Assembly: GCA_047833665.1 (NCBI GenBank)
Contig: CP181261.1
Location: 2,586,325 to 2,650,324, forward strand
Length of the DNA stretch: 64,000 bases
Source of the DNA: Caproicibacter sp047833665
GTDB lineage: Bacteria; Bacillota; Clostridia; Oscillospirales; Acutalibacteraceae
Direction of reading: 5' to 3'
Position numbers and translations under genes: made by a program. Below the pieces are notes generated by a model. The model worked only from the letters and a program-made list of their open reading frames with translations. It was not told the DNA's origin and ran no database searches. Positions 49,486 to 58,542 of this stretch are shown here, piece by piece; position 1 is the first letter of the stretch; each line of letters opens with the position of its first letter.

Positions 49486-50715
49486 TTGCATTATGTAATT
49501 ATTGGAAACTCCACCGCGGCAATCGGCTGCATTGAAGGGATTCGTTCCGTTGATGAAAACGGGCCAATAACAGTCATCTCCGACGAGCCATATCCGGCTT
49601 ACTCCCGCCCTTTGATTTCCTATCTTTTATACGGAAGCACAACGGAAGAAAAAATGCGCACCCGTCCCGCGGATTTTTATGAAACGCAGAAAGTAAAAAC
49701 GATGCTTGGAAAAAAAGCCGTTCATGTCGATTCCCAGCATAAAACTGTTACGCTTGACAGCGGAGAATCGATTTCGTTCGACAAACTTCTGATTGCAACC
49801 GGCTCCTGTCCGTTTATCCCCCCAATGGAAGGGCTGGAGCATGTAGAGAAAAAATTTACTTTTTTAAAGCTGGATGATGCCAAGGCACTGCAAGAGAATC
49901 TTCGTCCGGAAAGCCGTGTGCTGATTGTCGGTGCCGGATTGATTGGTCTAAAGTGCGCAGAAGGAATCCGCGACCGCGTCGGTTCCATCACGGTGGTTGA
50001 CTTAGCGGACCGTATCCTGCCGAGCATCCTTGACCCAACCGGTTCCAAAATGATTCAACAGCACATTGAAAAGCACGGAATCAGTTTCTTGCTTGGCGAC
50101 AGCGTAGCTAAATTTGAGAAAAACCGCGCTCATCTGAAAAGCGGAAAAACCGTAGACTTTGACCTGTTGGTTATTGCCGTAGGTGTCAGACCGAACACTC
50201 AGCTGGCCGCCGAAGCGGGCTGTCAAGTAGGAAAAGGAATCGTTATTGATGAACATTCAGCAACCAGTATACCGGATATTTACGCCGCCGGGGACTGCTG
50301 CGAATGCCGCGATATTACCTCCGGACAAAGACGCATACTGGCAATCCTGCCGAATGCCTATCTGCAGGGAGAAACCGCAGGAGTGAACATGGCCGGCGGC
50401 GAAAAATCCTTTGCGAACGCCGTCCCGATGAATGCCATCGGCTTTTTCGGACTTCATGTTCTAACCGCCGGCAGCTATGACGGCGAGGAAATCGTAGAAT
50501 CCGGGACCGGCACTTACAAAAAGCTGATAGTGCGGGATAATCTGCTCAAAGGGTTTATCCTAATCGGTGAAATAGCTCGGGCAGGCATTTACACTTCCCT
50601 CATCCGGGAACAAATCCCGCTGAATACCGTCGATTTTGAACTTCTTAAAAAGAAACCGCAGCTGATGGCGTTCACCGCAGAACGTCGGGCGGAAAAACTC
50701 GGAGGTGTGAAATGA
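49486..50715 (+). CDS. FAD-dependent NAD(P)H oxidoreductase, probable electron donor to glutamate synthase
   Basis: 409 residues, pyridine nucleotide-disulfide oxidoreductase fold without a redox disulfide: FAD motif IIGNSTAAIGCIEGIRSVDE, YSRPLISYLLYG, LLIATGSCPFIPPMEG, NAD(P) motif VLIVGAGLIGLKCAEGIRD and FAD motif IPDIYAAGDCCE. The start is TTG at 49486 after GAGAGGTGA. This replaces the GltD subunit of ordinary bacterial GOGAT in supplying reducing equivalents (inference from operon position). Confidence 0.9.
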   Translation: MHYVIIGNSTAAIGCIEGIRSVDENGPITVISDEPYPAYSRPLISYLLYGSTTEEKMRTRPADFYETQKVKTMLGKKAVHVDSQHKTVTLDSGESISFDKLLIATGSCPFIPPMEGLEHVEKKFTFLKLDDAKALQENLRPESRVLIVGAGLIGLKCAEGIRDRVGSITVVDLADRILPSILDPTGSKMIQQHIEKHGISFLLGDSVAKFEKNRAHLKSGKTVDFDLLVIAVGVRPNTQLAAEAGCQVGKGIVIDEHSATSIPDIYAAGDCCECRDITSGQRRILAILPNAYLQGETAGVNMAGGEKSFANAVPMNAIGFFGLHVLTAGSYDGEEIVESGTGTYKKLIVRDNLLKGFILIGEIARAGIYTSLIREQIPLNTVDFELLKKKPQLMAFTAERRAEKLGGVK

Positions 50716-51434
50716 ACCGCATCAATGCAAACGGCATGGATTTTCGGGCGCTGAATGAAGAAATTCAGGCGTCTGGTTCGGAAATTCTGCTTGAAAACTG
50801 CATGGGGCAGAGATACATCGCAGCGGGTATGAACGGAAAAAATCTGACCATTCACGGCATTCCCGGTAATGCGCTGGGCTGCTATCTAAACGGCGGCATC
50901 ATCCGTGTTTGCGGCAATGCGCAGGACCAAACCGGCGATACCATGAACAATGGTACGATTGTTATTGAAGGTTCCTGCGGAGATGCAACCGGCTATTCTA
51001 TGCGCGGCGGCAAAATTTTGGTGAGGGGAAACGCCGGCTACCGTGTGGGCATTCATATGAAAGCATACCGGGAACAACAGCCTCTGATTGTCATTGGAGG
51101 AGAAACAGGCAGCTTCCTCGGTGAATATCAAGCGGGCGGCACTATTATTGTGCTGGGCATCGGGTCCGAGAAAAAGGCTCCGGTCGGAGCGCTGTGCGGC
51201 ACCGGTATGCACGGCGGCAAAATGTATCTGCGTTGCTGGGAACTTCCCGCAGACCTTCCGCCGCAGGTGACTGCAGCAAAGGCGACGGATGAGGATATGG
51301 CAGCAATTGATTCCTATCTGGATGAATTCTGTGCCGCGTTCTCAGTTGAAAAGCAGAGTTTATTTGACCGCCCGTTCTATGTGCTGCGCCCGAATTCTCA
51401 TAATCCGTACAAAAGCCTTTATACATTTAACTAA
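50712..51434 (+). CDS. Glutamate synthase GXGXG-domain subunit (domain 3)
   Basis: 240 residues made of the right-handed beta-helix GXGXG domain of glutamate synthase: LTIHGIPGNALGCYLNGGII, GNAQDQTGDTMNNGTIVIEG, GDATGYSMRGGKILVRGNAG, YRVGIHMKAYREQQPLIVIG and GEYQAGGTIIVLG. The start overlaps the previous gene by 4 bases (ATGA). Structural domain that joins the amidotransferase and synthase parts in fused GltB. Confidence 0.92.
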   Translation: MNRINANGMDFRALNEEIQASGSEILLENCMGQRYIAAGMNGKNLTIHGIPGNALGCYLNGGIIRVCGNAQDQTGDTMNNGTIVIEGSCGDATGYSMRGGKILVRGNAGYRVGIHMKAYREQQPLIVIGGETGSFLGEYQAGGTIIVLGIGSEKKAPVGALCGTGMHGGKMYLRCWELPADLPPQVTAAKATDEDMAAIDSYLDEFCAAFSVEKQSLFDRPFYVLRPNSHNPYKSLYTFN

Positions 51435-51455
51435 ACCACTCATTTTGAATATAAC

Positions 51456-51490
51456 AAAACCGCGGACGCTTTTAATGCGTTCGCGGTTTT
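51456..51490 (+). terminator. Terminator of the gltS operon
   Basis: AAAACCGCGGACGC pairs with GCGTTCGCGGTTTT with one mismatch. Confidence 0.82.
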
Positions 51491-51631
51491 CGCTGTAACA
51501 AGCAGAAAATAATCAATCAGCAGAGGGGTGATTCCCGTCCCCTTCATAAGAAGGCACAATACCCGCATACATATCAAATATAAAATTGAAACTACTCTTG
51601 ACGCAGCAGTCAACAAGCTGAAGAATAGGCA

Positions 51632-52648
51632 TTAATGAGTATTCATCTGCTTCATTCCTGCGAAATGCGCCGCGATCACGCGGTCACACCAAGCGTCAAA
51701 ATCGGGGTCCGGAACCTGAACCTCCGGGTGGGAAAGAAAATATTCCACACTGCGGCGGACACCATCCGCAAACCGAATTTCTGCATGAAAGCCCGGCACC
51801 AAACTTTTGATTTTGGAATTGTCAAATACGCCGCAGTATGCTTTATCACCCAGCAAAGTTCCAAGCAGCTGCGGGTCAAATGCAGCGAGAAAATCCGATG
51901 GAATATGAACCAAATTGGGTTTTTCACCAAGTGCCGCACCAATTGCCATATATACATCATTCCATGTGATTGCCTCATCGCTGGTAATATGAACCGCTTC
52001 CCCTATCGCGTGAGGGTTGCCCAGCAGGCCGTAAAATCCCTTTGCAAAATCGTCCGCATGTGTAAGTGTCCACAGTGTGAGGCCGTCGCCGTGAACAATG
52101 ACCGGTTTCCCGGAACGAATCCGTGTGATAACCTGCCAAGGCCCTTTTTGACCGTGCACCGCCAGCGGGATACTCCGTTCGGAATAAGTATGGCTGGGGC
52201 GTACAATGGTAACGGGAAAACCGCTGGAACGGTAGGCTCCTAAAAAGATTTCCTCACAAGCGATTTTATCGCGCGAGTAGCGCCAGTATGGGTTACGCAG
52301 CGGGGTGCTTTCTGTAAACGGATACCGAACAGGAGGTTTCTGATAAACAGAAGCTGAACTGATAAAAATAAACTGACCTGTTTTGCCGCTGAAAATCGAA
52401 ATGTCCCGCGCGGCTTGTTCCACTTTTTTAACTGTGAAATCTGCAACGGCGTCAAAACTTCTTTCTGAAAGCAGTTTTTTGACTTTCTCCTCGTCGGAAA
52501 TATCACATTTTAGAAGTTCCGCGCCCGCGGGAGCCAACTCCGGGTGATTGCCGCGCGTTAACAATGTGACCTGCGCTCCGCGTGCGATGGCAAAATCTGC
52601 TACCGCACGGCTGATAATTCCTGTACCGCCAATAAGCAAAACTTTCAT
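51632..52648 (-). CDS. NAD-dependent epimerase/dehydratase family protein
   Basis: 338 residues from the ATG at 52648, after AAGGAGTGTGCAAG. Extended SDR fold: MKVLLIGGTGIISRAVADFA (Rossmann), FISSASVYQKPP, YSRDKIACEEIFL with the catalytic Tyr replaced in spacing typical of atypical SDRs (W-R-Y-S-R-D-K), IVRPSHTYSERSIPL. Similar proteins act on nucleotide sugars or are chloroplast-like RNA-binding relatives; the substrate is unknown. Confidence 0.88.
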   Translation of the reverse strand: MKVLLIGGTGIISRAVADFAIARGAQVTLLTRGNHPELAPAGAELLKCDISDEEKVKKLLSERSFDAVADFTVKKVEQAARDISIFSGKTGQFIFISSASVYQKPPVRYPFTESTPLRNPYWRYSRDKIACEEIFLGAYRSSGFPVTIVRPSHTYSERSIPLAVHGQKGPWQVITRIRSGKPVIVHGDGLTLWTLTHADDFAKGFYGLLGNPHAIGEAVHITSDEAITWNDVYMAIGAALGEKPNLVHIPSDFLAAFDPQLLGTLLGDKAYCGVFDNSKIKSLVPGFHAEIRFADGVRRSVEYFLSHPEVQVPDPDFDAWCDRVIAAHFAGMKQMNTH

Positions 52649-52761
52649 CTTGCACACTCCTTTTCGCTGTATTATAATAAGTTTAAAACGTATTTTTTCT
52701 AGAAAACTACATACAATAAAGCATTTTACGCATATGGGAATATAGAAGGGAAGTGACCTCT

Positions 52762-53280
52762 GTGCTAAAAAATTTATCATTTTTGGATATGCTAATTTGG
52801 AACCTTGTGATTGTAGGCCTATGGCATATTACGGTTTTTCTGCTCTGCATTAAACTGCCAAAATCAGCATTTGATCCCACAAAAGAGCGGTACGCACCGA
52901 GGCAATGGGAACATGGCGGACGTTGGTACAGAGATACACTAAAAATACAGGTTTGGAAAGACAGAGTTCCGCAATACATAGGAAAAAACGGTTTTTCCAA
53001 AAGGCATCTGAATGATATTTCCATCGAATATCTCGATGAATTTATTACAGAAACGTGCCGCGGGGAATGGATGCATCTGAAAAACTGCATTTGTGCGGTG
53101 GTTACGCTGATTATTAATCCGCTTCTGGTCGGCCTAGTTATGTCTTTTCTGATTATGCTGGCCAATGCACCATTTGCGGCCGTTCAGAGATATAATCGGT
53201 TCCGCCTTCTGGTTCTGCGAAAAAAACGCCTTAGAGACATTCGTTCCAATGAAATGGAGCAAAACACCGTTACCGCTTAA
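52762..53280 (+). CDS. CrtO-like membrane acyltransferase (glycosyl-4,4'-diaponeurosporenoate acyltransferase family)
   Basis: 172 residues from GTG 52762 (AAGGGAAGTG upstream; a GTG at 52753 overlaps that site). Two or three membrane segments frame IQVWKDRVPQYIGKNGFSKR, YLDEFITETCRGEWMHLKN and APFAAVQRYNRFRLLVL, the conserved signature of the staphylococcal CrtO family. No carotenoid genes are in the window, so the substrate is probably another glycolipid or surface sugar. Confidence 0.75.
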   Translation: MLKNLSFLDMLIWNLVIVGLWHITVFLLCIKLPKSAFDPTKERYAPRQWEHGGRWYRDTLKIQVWKDRVPQYIGKNGFSKRHLNDISIEYLDEFITETCRGEWMHLKNCICAVVTLIINPLLVGLVMSFLIMLANAPFAAVQRYNRFRLLVLRKKRLRDIRSNEMEQNTVTA

Positions 53281-53352
53281 GCGTCATATTCCTTTTAGAC
53301 GGCCATGCCGCTTGCGGTGTGGCTGTTTTTCTATTTTAGAGAGGGACTTTAT

Positions 53353-54495
53353 ATGAATCAAAGGAGGCTTTTCAAAATTGCCTGCCTGTTCTTTTTATGT
53401 GCCGCGGTTCTTACGTCACCTGCTGCCGCCAGTTCACAGACATACTTTTCTTACTCGCTCGACCCCGCTTCCGCAGCACAGGAAGAAATGGTACGGCTGA
53501 ATGTGACAGCCTATAAAACAGAAACCACAGCCGCAGGATTCCGACTGAAGGTTTATTATGATGAAGACAGTCTTGAATATATCAGCACGGAAACTTCAAG
53601 CACTGTCAAAAGCGGCACCATGCAAACAAACTGCAGTTCCGGTTATCTCAACTGCGTTTATGTCTGCAACCCCGAAAAGGGCTACGCCCCAAAGCTTTCG
53701 GGTACTGTGGCTTCTTTTCTGTTTCAGATAAAATCAAACGCTCATCCCGGGAACACTGCATTGACGGTAACGGCGGACCAAATTTGCGATTATGACGGAA
53801 ATCTGCTTGATGCAAACAATACAGAGAAAAAACTGACTTTAAAAATTCCAGAGCCGCTTTCATCGGAAGCCCGACTGACGGAATTGACGCCATCGGCCGG
53901 CACTCTGATTCCGGATTTTTCCCCTTCTGTTTTTAACTATACACTGGTTGTTAGCAGTGAAATTAATGCGGTAAATTTCAAAACAGCCGCAGCGGACGGC
54001 GGTACAGTACAAATCAGCCGTAGCACGCTAAACGGCGCGGGCAAAGAAACGCCCATCACCGTTACTGTCACTTCCGAAGATCAGACCCAAACCGCTAAAT
54101 ATATGATTACCGTCCAACGAGAACGCACGGAGGAAACCACAGACAGCTCGGCCGCACAGGCGAAAAAAGCCGATGACAGTCAGCCTAAATATATCCAAGA
54201 AGCAGAAGATGCCAAAAAAACAAGCTCAAACCATTCTTCCCGCACTTTCGAAAACAACGATAATGAGCAGGCAGCCCAACCCACCGCAGTGAATCATGCT
54301 CAAGTTTCTCTAGCGCAGAGCAGCGCCGCCGAACAAACAGGTCAAAATCAGCCGCAGCAAAATACCGATAACACACTTGTTGTAATCGGCGACCGCATGC
54401 CGTCCTTTTTTACCGGTATGTTAGCGGCGGCTCTTTGTATCACCGTAGGAATCGCAGTTAGCCTTTGGTTTCCGATTCGTCTGCGAAAGCCGTGA
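53353..54495 (+). CDS. Surface-anchored protein with cohesin-like and cadherin-like beta domains
   Basis: 380 residues from the ATG at 53353 (AGAGAGGGACTTTAT upstream). A signal peptide (MNQRRLFKIACLFFLCAAVL) precedes a cohesin-like domain (SLDPASAAQEEMVRLNVTAY, GTVASFLFQIKSNAHPGNTA, DGNLL). Next is a Cadherin-like beta-sandwich repeat (LTELTPSAGTLIPDFSPSVF, NYTLVV, YMITVQRE), a polar Gln/Ser/Asn-rich stretch and a C-terminal membrane helix (MLAAALCITVGIAVSLWFPI) ending in RLRKP. Probably cell-surface; no dockerin partner is visible here. Confidence 0.82.
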   Translation: MNQRRLFKIACLFFLCAAVLTSPAAASSQTYFSYSLDPASAAQEEMVRLNVTAYKTETTAAGFRLKVYYDEDSLEYISTETSSTVKSGTMQTNCSSGYLNCVYVCNPEKGYAPKLSGTVASFLFQIKSNAHPGNTALTVTADQICDYDGNLLDANNTEKKLTLKIPEPLSSEARLTELTPSAGTLIPDFSPSVFNYTLVVSSEINAVNFKTAAADGGTVQISRSTLNGAGKETPITVTVTSEDQTQTAKYMITVQRERTEETTDSSAAQAKKADDSQPKYIQEAEDAKKTSSNHSSRTFENNDNEQAAQPTAVNHAQVSLAQSSAAEQTGQNQPQQNTDNTLVVIGDRMPSFFTGMLAAALCITVGIAVSLWFPIRLRKP

Positions 54496-54501
54496 TAACT
54501 T

Positions 54502-54951
54502 TTAAGTTTTTTTAATAAATTCCGTATGGCACACCGGACAGGTAATGACAATTTTCCCTTTGCCTTTCGGTACACGCAGTGTATTCTTGCAGTTGGGACA
54601 CCGATAATACTTATGTGTCTTTTTATCATTCATGCGGTACAAGGTTTTTTCCCGCCAAGTTTCAAAGCGCACAGAACTTGTGCGGAACCATTGCAAAAAC
54701 CGATGCCAATACTCTAAAAAGACAGCGTTTTCACGGTATCTGCGTGAAATGTTTTTTGAAAATATTCTATATATCCCCCAAATTAAGAGCGCAACTGCTA
54801 AATAGTAAAATATCGCGATTCGGAATATATTGGCAATGGAATTTAACAGTAGGTAGGCGACAATCAGAGCAATACTCAGTTGATCCGAACCGTACCTGCC
54901 CGCCATCACGCGGTTGTACCAGTAGGTAAATCGCATTAGCCAGTTCAACAT
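54502..54951 (-). CDS. Membrane protein with a C-terminal zinc ribbon
   Basis: 149 residues from the ATG at 54951 behind AAAGGAAGTG. One or two membrane helices (LSIALIVAYLLLNSIANIFR, IAIFYYLAVALLIWGIYRIF) are followed by a basic region and a zinc ribbon, CPNCKNTLRVPKGKGKIV then CPVCHTEF. Such small proteins are common in Ruminococcaceae; function unknown. Convergent with the surface-protein gene, 6 bp between stops. Confidence 0.82.
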   Translation of the reverse strand: MLNWLMRFTYWYNRVMAGRYGSDQLSIALIVAYLLLNSIANIFRIAIFYYLAVALLIWGIYRIFSKNISRRYRENAVFLEYWHRFLQWFRTSSVRFETWREKTLYRMNDKKTHKYYRCPNCKNTLRVPKGKGKIVITCPVCHTEFIKKT

Positions 54952-55116
54952 TTCACTTCCTTTCACCATATCAGCTAGTCTATTGTCATCATAACATAGA
55001 ATTTCCCAAAAGAATTGAATAAACTGTAAAAAGGCAACACGAATTTTGCTCCCGCAATCCTCTTTCTTGTTTCTTTCCCTCTCTACACTTTGACACAAAT
55101 GCATCGCCCGATAAAT

Positions 55117-55152
55117 AAAGCCGGCAGTTTACGAGGAACTGCCGGCTTCTTC
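55117..55152 (-). terminator. Terminator of the ars operon
   Basis: AAGCCGGCAGTT pairs with AACTGCCGGCTT downstream of arsC. Confidence 0.85.
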
Positions 55153-55156
55153 TATT

Positions 55157-55561
55157 CTATTGTAAAGACCGTAAAGACTCTGCCAATTTGAGTACCTTAG
55201 CCTCTATCGACTGAATAACGCGGAGAAATTCCGCATCGTCCTTGCCGGTTGGGTCATCCAATCCCCAGTCTTCACGGCGTTTACAGGGAAGATATGGGCA
55301 TTTTACATTGCAGCCCATGGTAACAACCACGTCAATGGGAGGAAGTTCCTCAAGCAGTTTAGGTCGCTGAGTTTGCTCCATATCAATGTCATACAGTTTT
55401 TTCATCAGGCGAACCGCGTCCGGATTGATGCGGTCTTTCAGTTCTGTCCCCGCAGAATAACTTTCAAACACATCGGCGGCAAGGCGTTTTCCAAGTGCTT
55501 CCGCAATTTGACTGCGGCAAGAGTTGTGAACGCAGATAAAGGCTACCTTTGGCTTAGTCAT
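55157..55561 (-). CDS. arsC: Arsenate reductase, thioredoxin-coupled (LMW phosphatase type)
   Basis: 134 residues. P-loop C10-VHNSCRS, then C84, C88 and C93 in MGCNVKCPYLPCKR provide the disulfide cascade known from B. subtilis/S. aureus ArsC; DDPTGKDD is conserved. It reduces arsenate to arsenite for export. It overlaps acr3 by 8 bases, and AAAGGTTGG lies inside the acr3 end. Confidence 0.93.
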   Translation of the reverse strand: MTKPKVAFICVHNSCRSQIAEALGKRLAADVFESYSAGTELKDRINPDAVRLMKKLYDIDMEQTQRPKLLEELPPIDVVVTMGCNVKCPYLPCKRREDWGLDDPTGKDDAEFLRVIQSIEAKVLKLAESLRSLQ

Positions 55562-56603
55562 GTGGAAACCAACCTTTCGTATTGTTTGCAATTCGGACAA
55601 GAATCAGCATAACGGGCACCTCTGTCAAAACTCCTACAATGGTGGCAAGCGCTGCGGGAGATGTCGTTCCAAACAGCGAAATGGCCACGGCAACTGCGAG
55701 TTCAAAGAAATTTGAAGCCCCAATCATGCCCGCCGGTGCTGCAATCTCATGCGGCAGTTTCAGCGCTCGGCTGGCAAGATACGCGATGAAGAAAACCAAA
55801 AATGTCTGAATAATAAGTGGAATTGCAATCAACACGATATGCAGCGGATTATTCAGAATAACATCACCTTGGAAGGAAAATATGATAACGAGGGTCAGCA
55901 GCAGTCCTGTGGTGGTAATGTTTGAAAATTTGGGAATAAACTTATTTTCAAAGTAACGAATCCCGTTTTTCTTTACGACGATATGCCGTGTAATTGCTCC
56001 TCCCGCAAGGGGGATTACAACAAACAGTGCCACCGAGAGAATCAGCGTATTCCACGGAATGGTCACACCCCCTACGCCGAGAAGAAATGCAACAATCGGT
56101 GTGAAGGCAACCATGATAATAAGGTCATTTGTGGCCACCTGCACAACTGTATATGCCGGATTTCCATGTGTCAAATGACTCCAGACAAATACCATAGCGG
56201 TGCACGGTGCCGCACCCAACAGAACAGCACCGGATAGATAACTGCGCGCAAGGTCCTGCGGAATCAAATTTTTGAAAATGACAAAGAAAAACAGCCAGGA
56301 GATGCCAAACATGGTAAAAGGCTTAATCAGCCAGTTGGTGACCCATGTGACAAATAATCCTTTCGGATTTTTCCCGACATTTTTTATGCTTTGAAAATCG
56401 ACCTTCAGCATCATGGGATAAATCATGAGCCAGATGAGGATGGCAATCGGTATTGAAACCTTTGCATACTCAAATTGACCCAGAAATGCCGGAACGCTCG
56501 GAAGAAATTTGCCAATCAGCACTCCGATAACCATGCACAAGATGACCCACAGCGAGAGATATTTTTCAAAAAAGCCGATTCCGGCTGTGTTTCTCTTTTC
56601 CAT
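55554..56603 (-). CDS. acr3: Arsenite efflux transporter, ACR3 family
   Basis: 349 residues, ten helices: KYLSLWVILCMVIGVLIGKF, LIWLMIYPMMLKVDFQSIKN, LGAAPCTAMVFVWSHLTHGN with the conserved Cys, and GASNFFELAVAVAISLFG. It exports arsenite or antimonite. It follows the thioredoxin-like gene by 17 bp. Confidence 0.94.
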   Translation of the reverse strand: MEKRNTAGIGFFEKYLSLWVILCMVIGVLIGKFLPSVPAFLGQFEYAKVSIPIAILIWLMIYPMMLKVDFQSIKNVGKNPKGLFVTWVTNWLIKPFTMFGISWLFFFVIFKNLIPQDLARSYLSGAVLLGAAPCTAMVFVWSHLTHGNPAYTVVQVATNDLIIMVAFTPIVAFLLGVGGVTIPWNTLILSVALFVVIPLAGGAITRHIVVKKNGIRYFENKFIPKFSNITTTGLLLTLVIIFSFQGDVILNNPLHIVLIAIPLIIQTFLVFFIAYLASRALKLPHEIAAPAGMIGASNFFELAVAVAISLFGTTSPAALATIVGVLTEVPVMLILVRIANNTKGWFPHD

Positions 56604-56620
56604 TAAAATCCCCCTTTAAA

Positions 56621-56965
56621 TTATAATTGTTGCAGAATTTTTACAATCTCTTCCGTTTTCAGCACTTTACCATAAGAAACGACTTTACCGTCAACCACCA
56701 GTGCCGGGGTTGACATTACGCCATAAGCCGCAATTTGTGAGAAATCAGTCACATGGTCGATTGCCGTATCCATGCCAAGCTGCTCCAGCGCTGCTTTTGC
56801 GGCCGCTTCCAAAGCGTTGCACTTTGCACATCCGCTGCCGAGGATTTTTACTCTTGCACCTTTCGTTTTGGTGTTTTCATTCTTTTCTATGTTTTGCGCA
56901 TTACAGCTGCAGCCTGCGCAGCAACTATTTTTTTCTTTCTTCTTTCTAAACAAAGACATACTCAT
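56621..56965 (-). CDS. Thioredoxin-fold protein of the ars operon
   Basis: 114 residues. The N-terminus has a cysteine cluster (NSCCAGCSCNAQN) that could bind metal or metalloid; then a small thioredoxin-fold domain with C46-AK-C49 (GSGCAKCNAL), VMSTPALVVDGKVVSYGKVL. This is the redox-active disulfide protein 2 type often next to ArsP/ACR3 permeases. A role in supplying electrons or passing As(III) is inference. Two ATGs (56965, 56959) share one AAAGGAG site. Confidence 0.85.
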   Translation of the reverse strand: MSMSLFRKKKEKNSCCAGCSCNAQNIEKNENTKTKGARVKILGSGCAKCNALEAAAKAALEQLGMDTAIDHVTDFSQIAAYGVMSTPALVVDGKVVSYGKVLKTEEIVKILQQL

Positions 56966-57044
56966 GACTCTCCTTTGCAAAATGTTTATATTGATTTGTC
57001 ATCAGCAGTTACTTCTGCAGAAATCTGCCGATGTTCAATGTACG

Positions 57045-57078
57045 TTTTTCTAAAAAGTTTCCACAAATTCTGGGAACT
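57045..57078 (-). terminator. Weak intra-operon terminator-like hairpin
   Basis: AAGTTCCCA and TGGAAACTT can pair with one mismatch and are followed by TTTTAGAAAAA in the 134-bp gap between the permease and thioredoxin genes. Confidence 0.35.
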
Positions 57079-57099
57079 TATTCTTTCCGCAGAACCTCT

Positions 57100-58116
57100 T
57101 TACAAAACAAATGCCTGTATTGCGTTGAAGAAATAACCCACAATGATAATCCCCACGGTGCATATTGCGATAAACAATGCCAGCAATTTCGGCTTAACCG
57201 CTTTGCGGAGCATAATCATGGAAGGCAGGGACAATGTAGTGACGGCCATCATGAAAGACAGAATCGTGCCAAGCTGTGCTCCTTTCGACAGCAGAGCTTC
57301 CGCAATCGGGATGGTGCCGAAAATATCGGCATACATTGGAACTCCCACAAGTGTTGCCAATATAACGCCGAACGGGTTTTGGCTGCCAAGCACAAGCGAT
57401 ACCCATTCTTCGGGAATCCAGTTGTGGATCACGGCGCCAATGCCCACACCGATTAAAATATAGGGAAATACCTTTCGAAAGGTGGAAAGCATCTGCTCCT
57501 TTGCGTAGGAAAGCCGGTCTTTTTTCGTTAAATTCGGCGATTCGATGTCTACGCCGCCGCCGGCAGTTAGAATAAAGCTTTCCACATACTTCTCCATGTG
57601 CAGTTTCTCGATGATTGTGCCACCGATAACTGCGATAACCAACCCGACGACTACATAGGTGACAGCTACTTTTGCTCCAAAGATACTCATCAGCAAAAGC
57701 AGCGAACCAAGGTCAACCATTGGAGAGGAAATCAAAAACGAAAACGTCACACCAACGGGCAAACCCGCGGATGTAAAACCAATAAACAGTGGAATGGAGG
57801 AGCAGGAACAAAACGGCGTCACTGTGCCTAACAGTGCCGAAATGCAGTTTGCCCAAATACCGTGAAAGTTCCCAAGAATCTTTTTGCTGCGTTCCGGTGG
57901 GAAATAACTCTGAATGTAGCTAATAACAAAAATCAGAAAGCACAACAGAATTGTAATCTTAATAACATCGTAGAGAAAAAATTCTATGCTGCCTGCTAAA
58001 CGGGTAGACGTATCAAGACCGACAGCGGTCAGCCCGCGGGCGATAAGCCCATCGAGCCATTTCATCCCTAGAATTTGATATTGAAAAAAATCCCAAACTG
58101 CTTGTAGTATTTGCAT
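57100..58116 (-). CDS. Permease of the ArsP/DUF318 family
   Basis: 338 residues, about eight helices. The family signature is LLGTVTPFCSCSSIPLFIGF followed by SAGLPVGVTFSFLISSPMVD, with the cysteine pair CSCSS; the second repeat GVPMYADIFGTIPIAEALLS is also present. Family members export organoarsenicals such as methylarsenite or act with a thioredoxin-like partner. A 32-bp operator-like palindrome lies just upstream. Confidence 0.9.
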   Translation of the reverse strand: MQILQAVWDFFQYQILGMKWLDGLIARGLTAVGLDTSTRLAGSIEFFLYDVIKITILLCFLIFVISYIQSYFPPERSKKILGNFHGIWANCISALLGTVTPFCSCSSIPLFIGFTSAGLPVGVTFSFLISSPMVDLGSLLLLMSIFGAKVAVTYVVVGLVIAVIGGTIIEKLHMEKYVESFILTAGGGVDIESPNLTKKDRLSYAKEQMLSTFRKVFPYILIGVGIGAVIHNWIPEEWVSLVLGSQNPFGVILATLVGVPMYADIFGTIPIAEALLSKGAQLGTILSFMMAVTTLSLPSMIMLRKAVKPKLLALFIAICTVGIIIVGYFFNAIQAFVL

Positions 58117-58155
58117 TGTATAGCAACCTCATTTCATATTGAACTGTAAACCGTT

Positions 58156-58187
58156 CACAACATATCAAAAATTTTTGATATGTTGTG
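58156..58187 (-). promoter_or_regulatory. 32-bp perfect palindrome, probable ArsR operator for the permease-acr3-arsC transcript
   Basis: CACAACATATCAAAAA at 58156-58171 is followed directly by its exact reverse complement TTTTTGATATGTTGTG. It shares the ATCAAA...TTTGAT core with the palindrome in front of arsR. Confidence 0.65.
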
Positions 58188-58192
58188 GTAAA

Positions 58193-58222
58193 GAAAAGCC
58201 ATCCGGGACGATGGCCTTTATG
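58193..58222 (-). terminator. Terminator after arsR
   Basis: AAAGGCCATC and GATGGCTTT pair with one extra base, followed by TCTTT on the minus strand. ArsR and the permease genes are thus partly separate transcripts. Confidence 0.65.
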
Positions 58223-58532
58223 ATTTGCATTTAACATTTTCCTGCGTTCCAGGTTTTGCTGTTGTCAGTTCTTTGAGTAAATTGCAGGCATAATCGCTGC
58301 CTTTTTCACTGATTTTGTAATACGTCCATTTGCCTTCCTGCCGGCTCTCCACAATGCCGGATTCCACTAAGATTTTCATATGATAGGATAATCCGGACTG
58401 TCCACAGTCCATCTGTTCCAGCAAAACACAAGCGCATTTTTCACCGCTGCGCAGCAGTTCGAGTATTTTTAAGCGTTTCGCGTCGCACAATGCCTTAAAT
58501 ATTTTTGCATGCCCCTCATGAACGTCCGCCAA
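58218..58532 (-). CDS. arsR: ArsR-family metalloregulator
   Basis: 104 residues, winged helix. The metal-binding motif is C33-A-C35 in LLRSGEKCACVLLEQMDCG (the ELCVCDL site), followed by the recognition helix SGLSYHMKILVESGIV. It represses the ars genes until As(III) binds. Start TTG at 58532 after GAGGTGATTGC. A 9-bp dyad sits in its promoter region for autoregulation. Confidence 0.93.
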   Translation of the reverse strand: MADVHEGHAKIFKALCDAKRLKILELLRSGEKCACVLLEQMDCGQSGLSYHMKILVESGIVESRQEGKWTYYKISEKGSDYACNLLKELTTAKPGTQENVKCKS

Positions 58533-58542
58533 GCAATCACCT

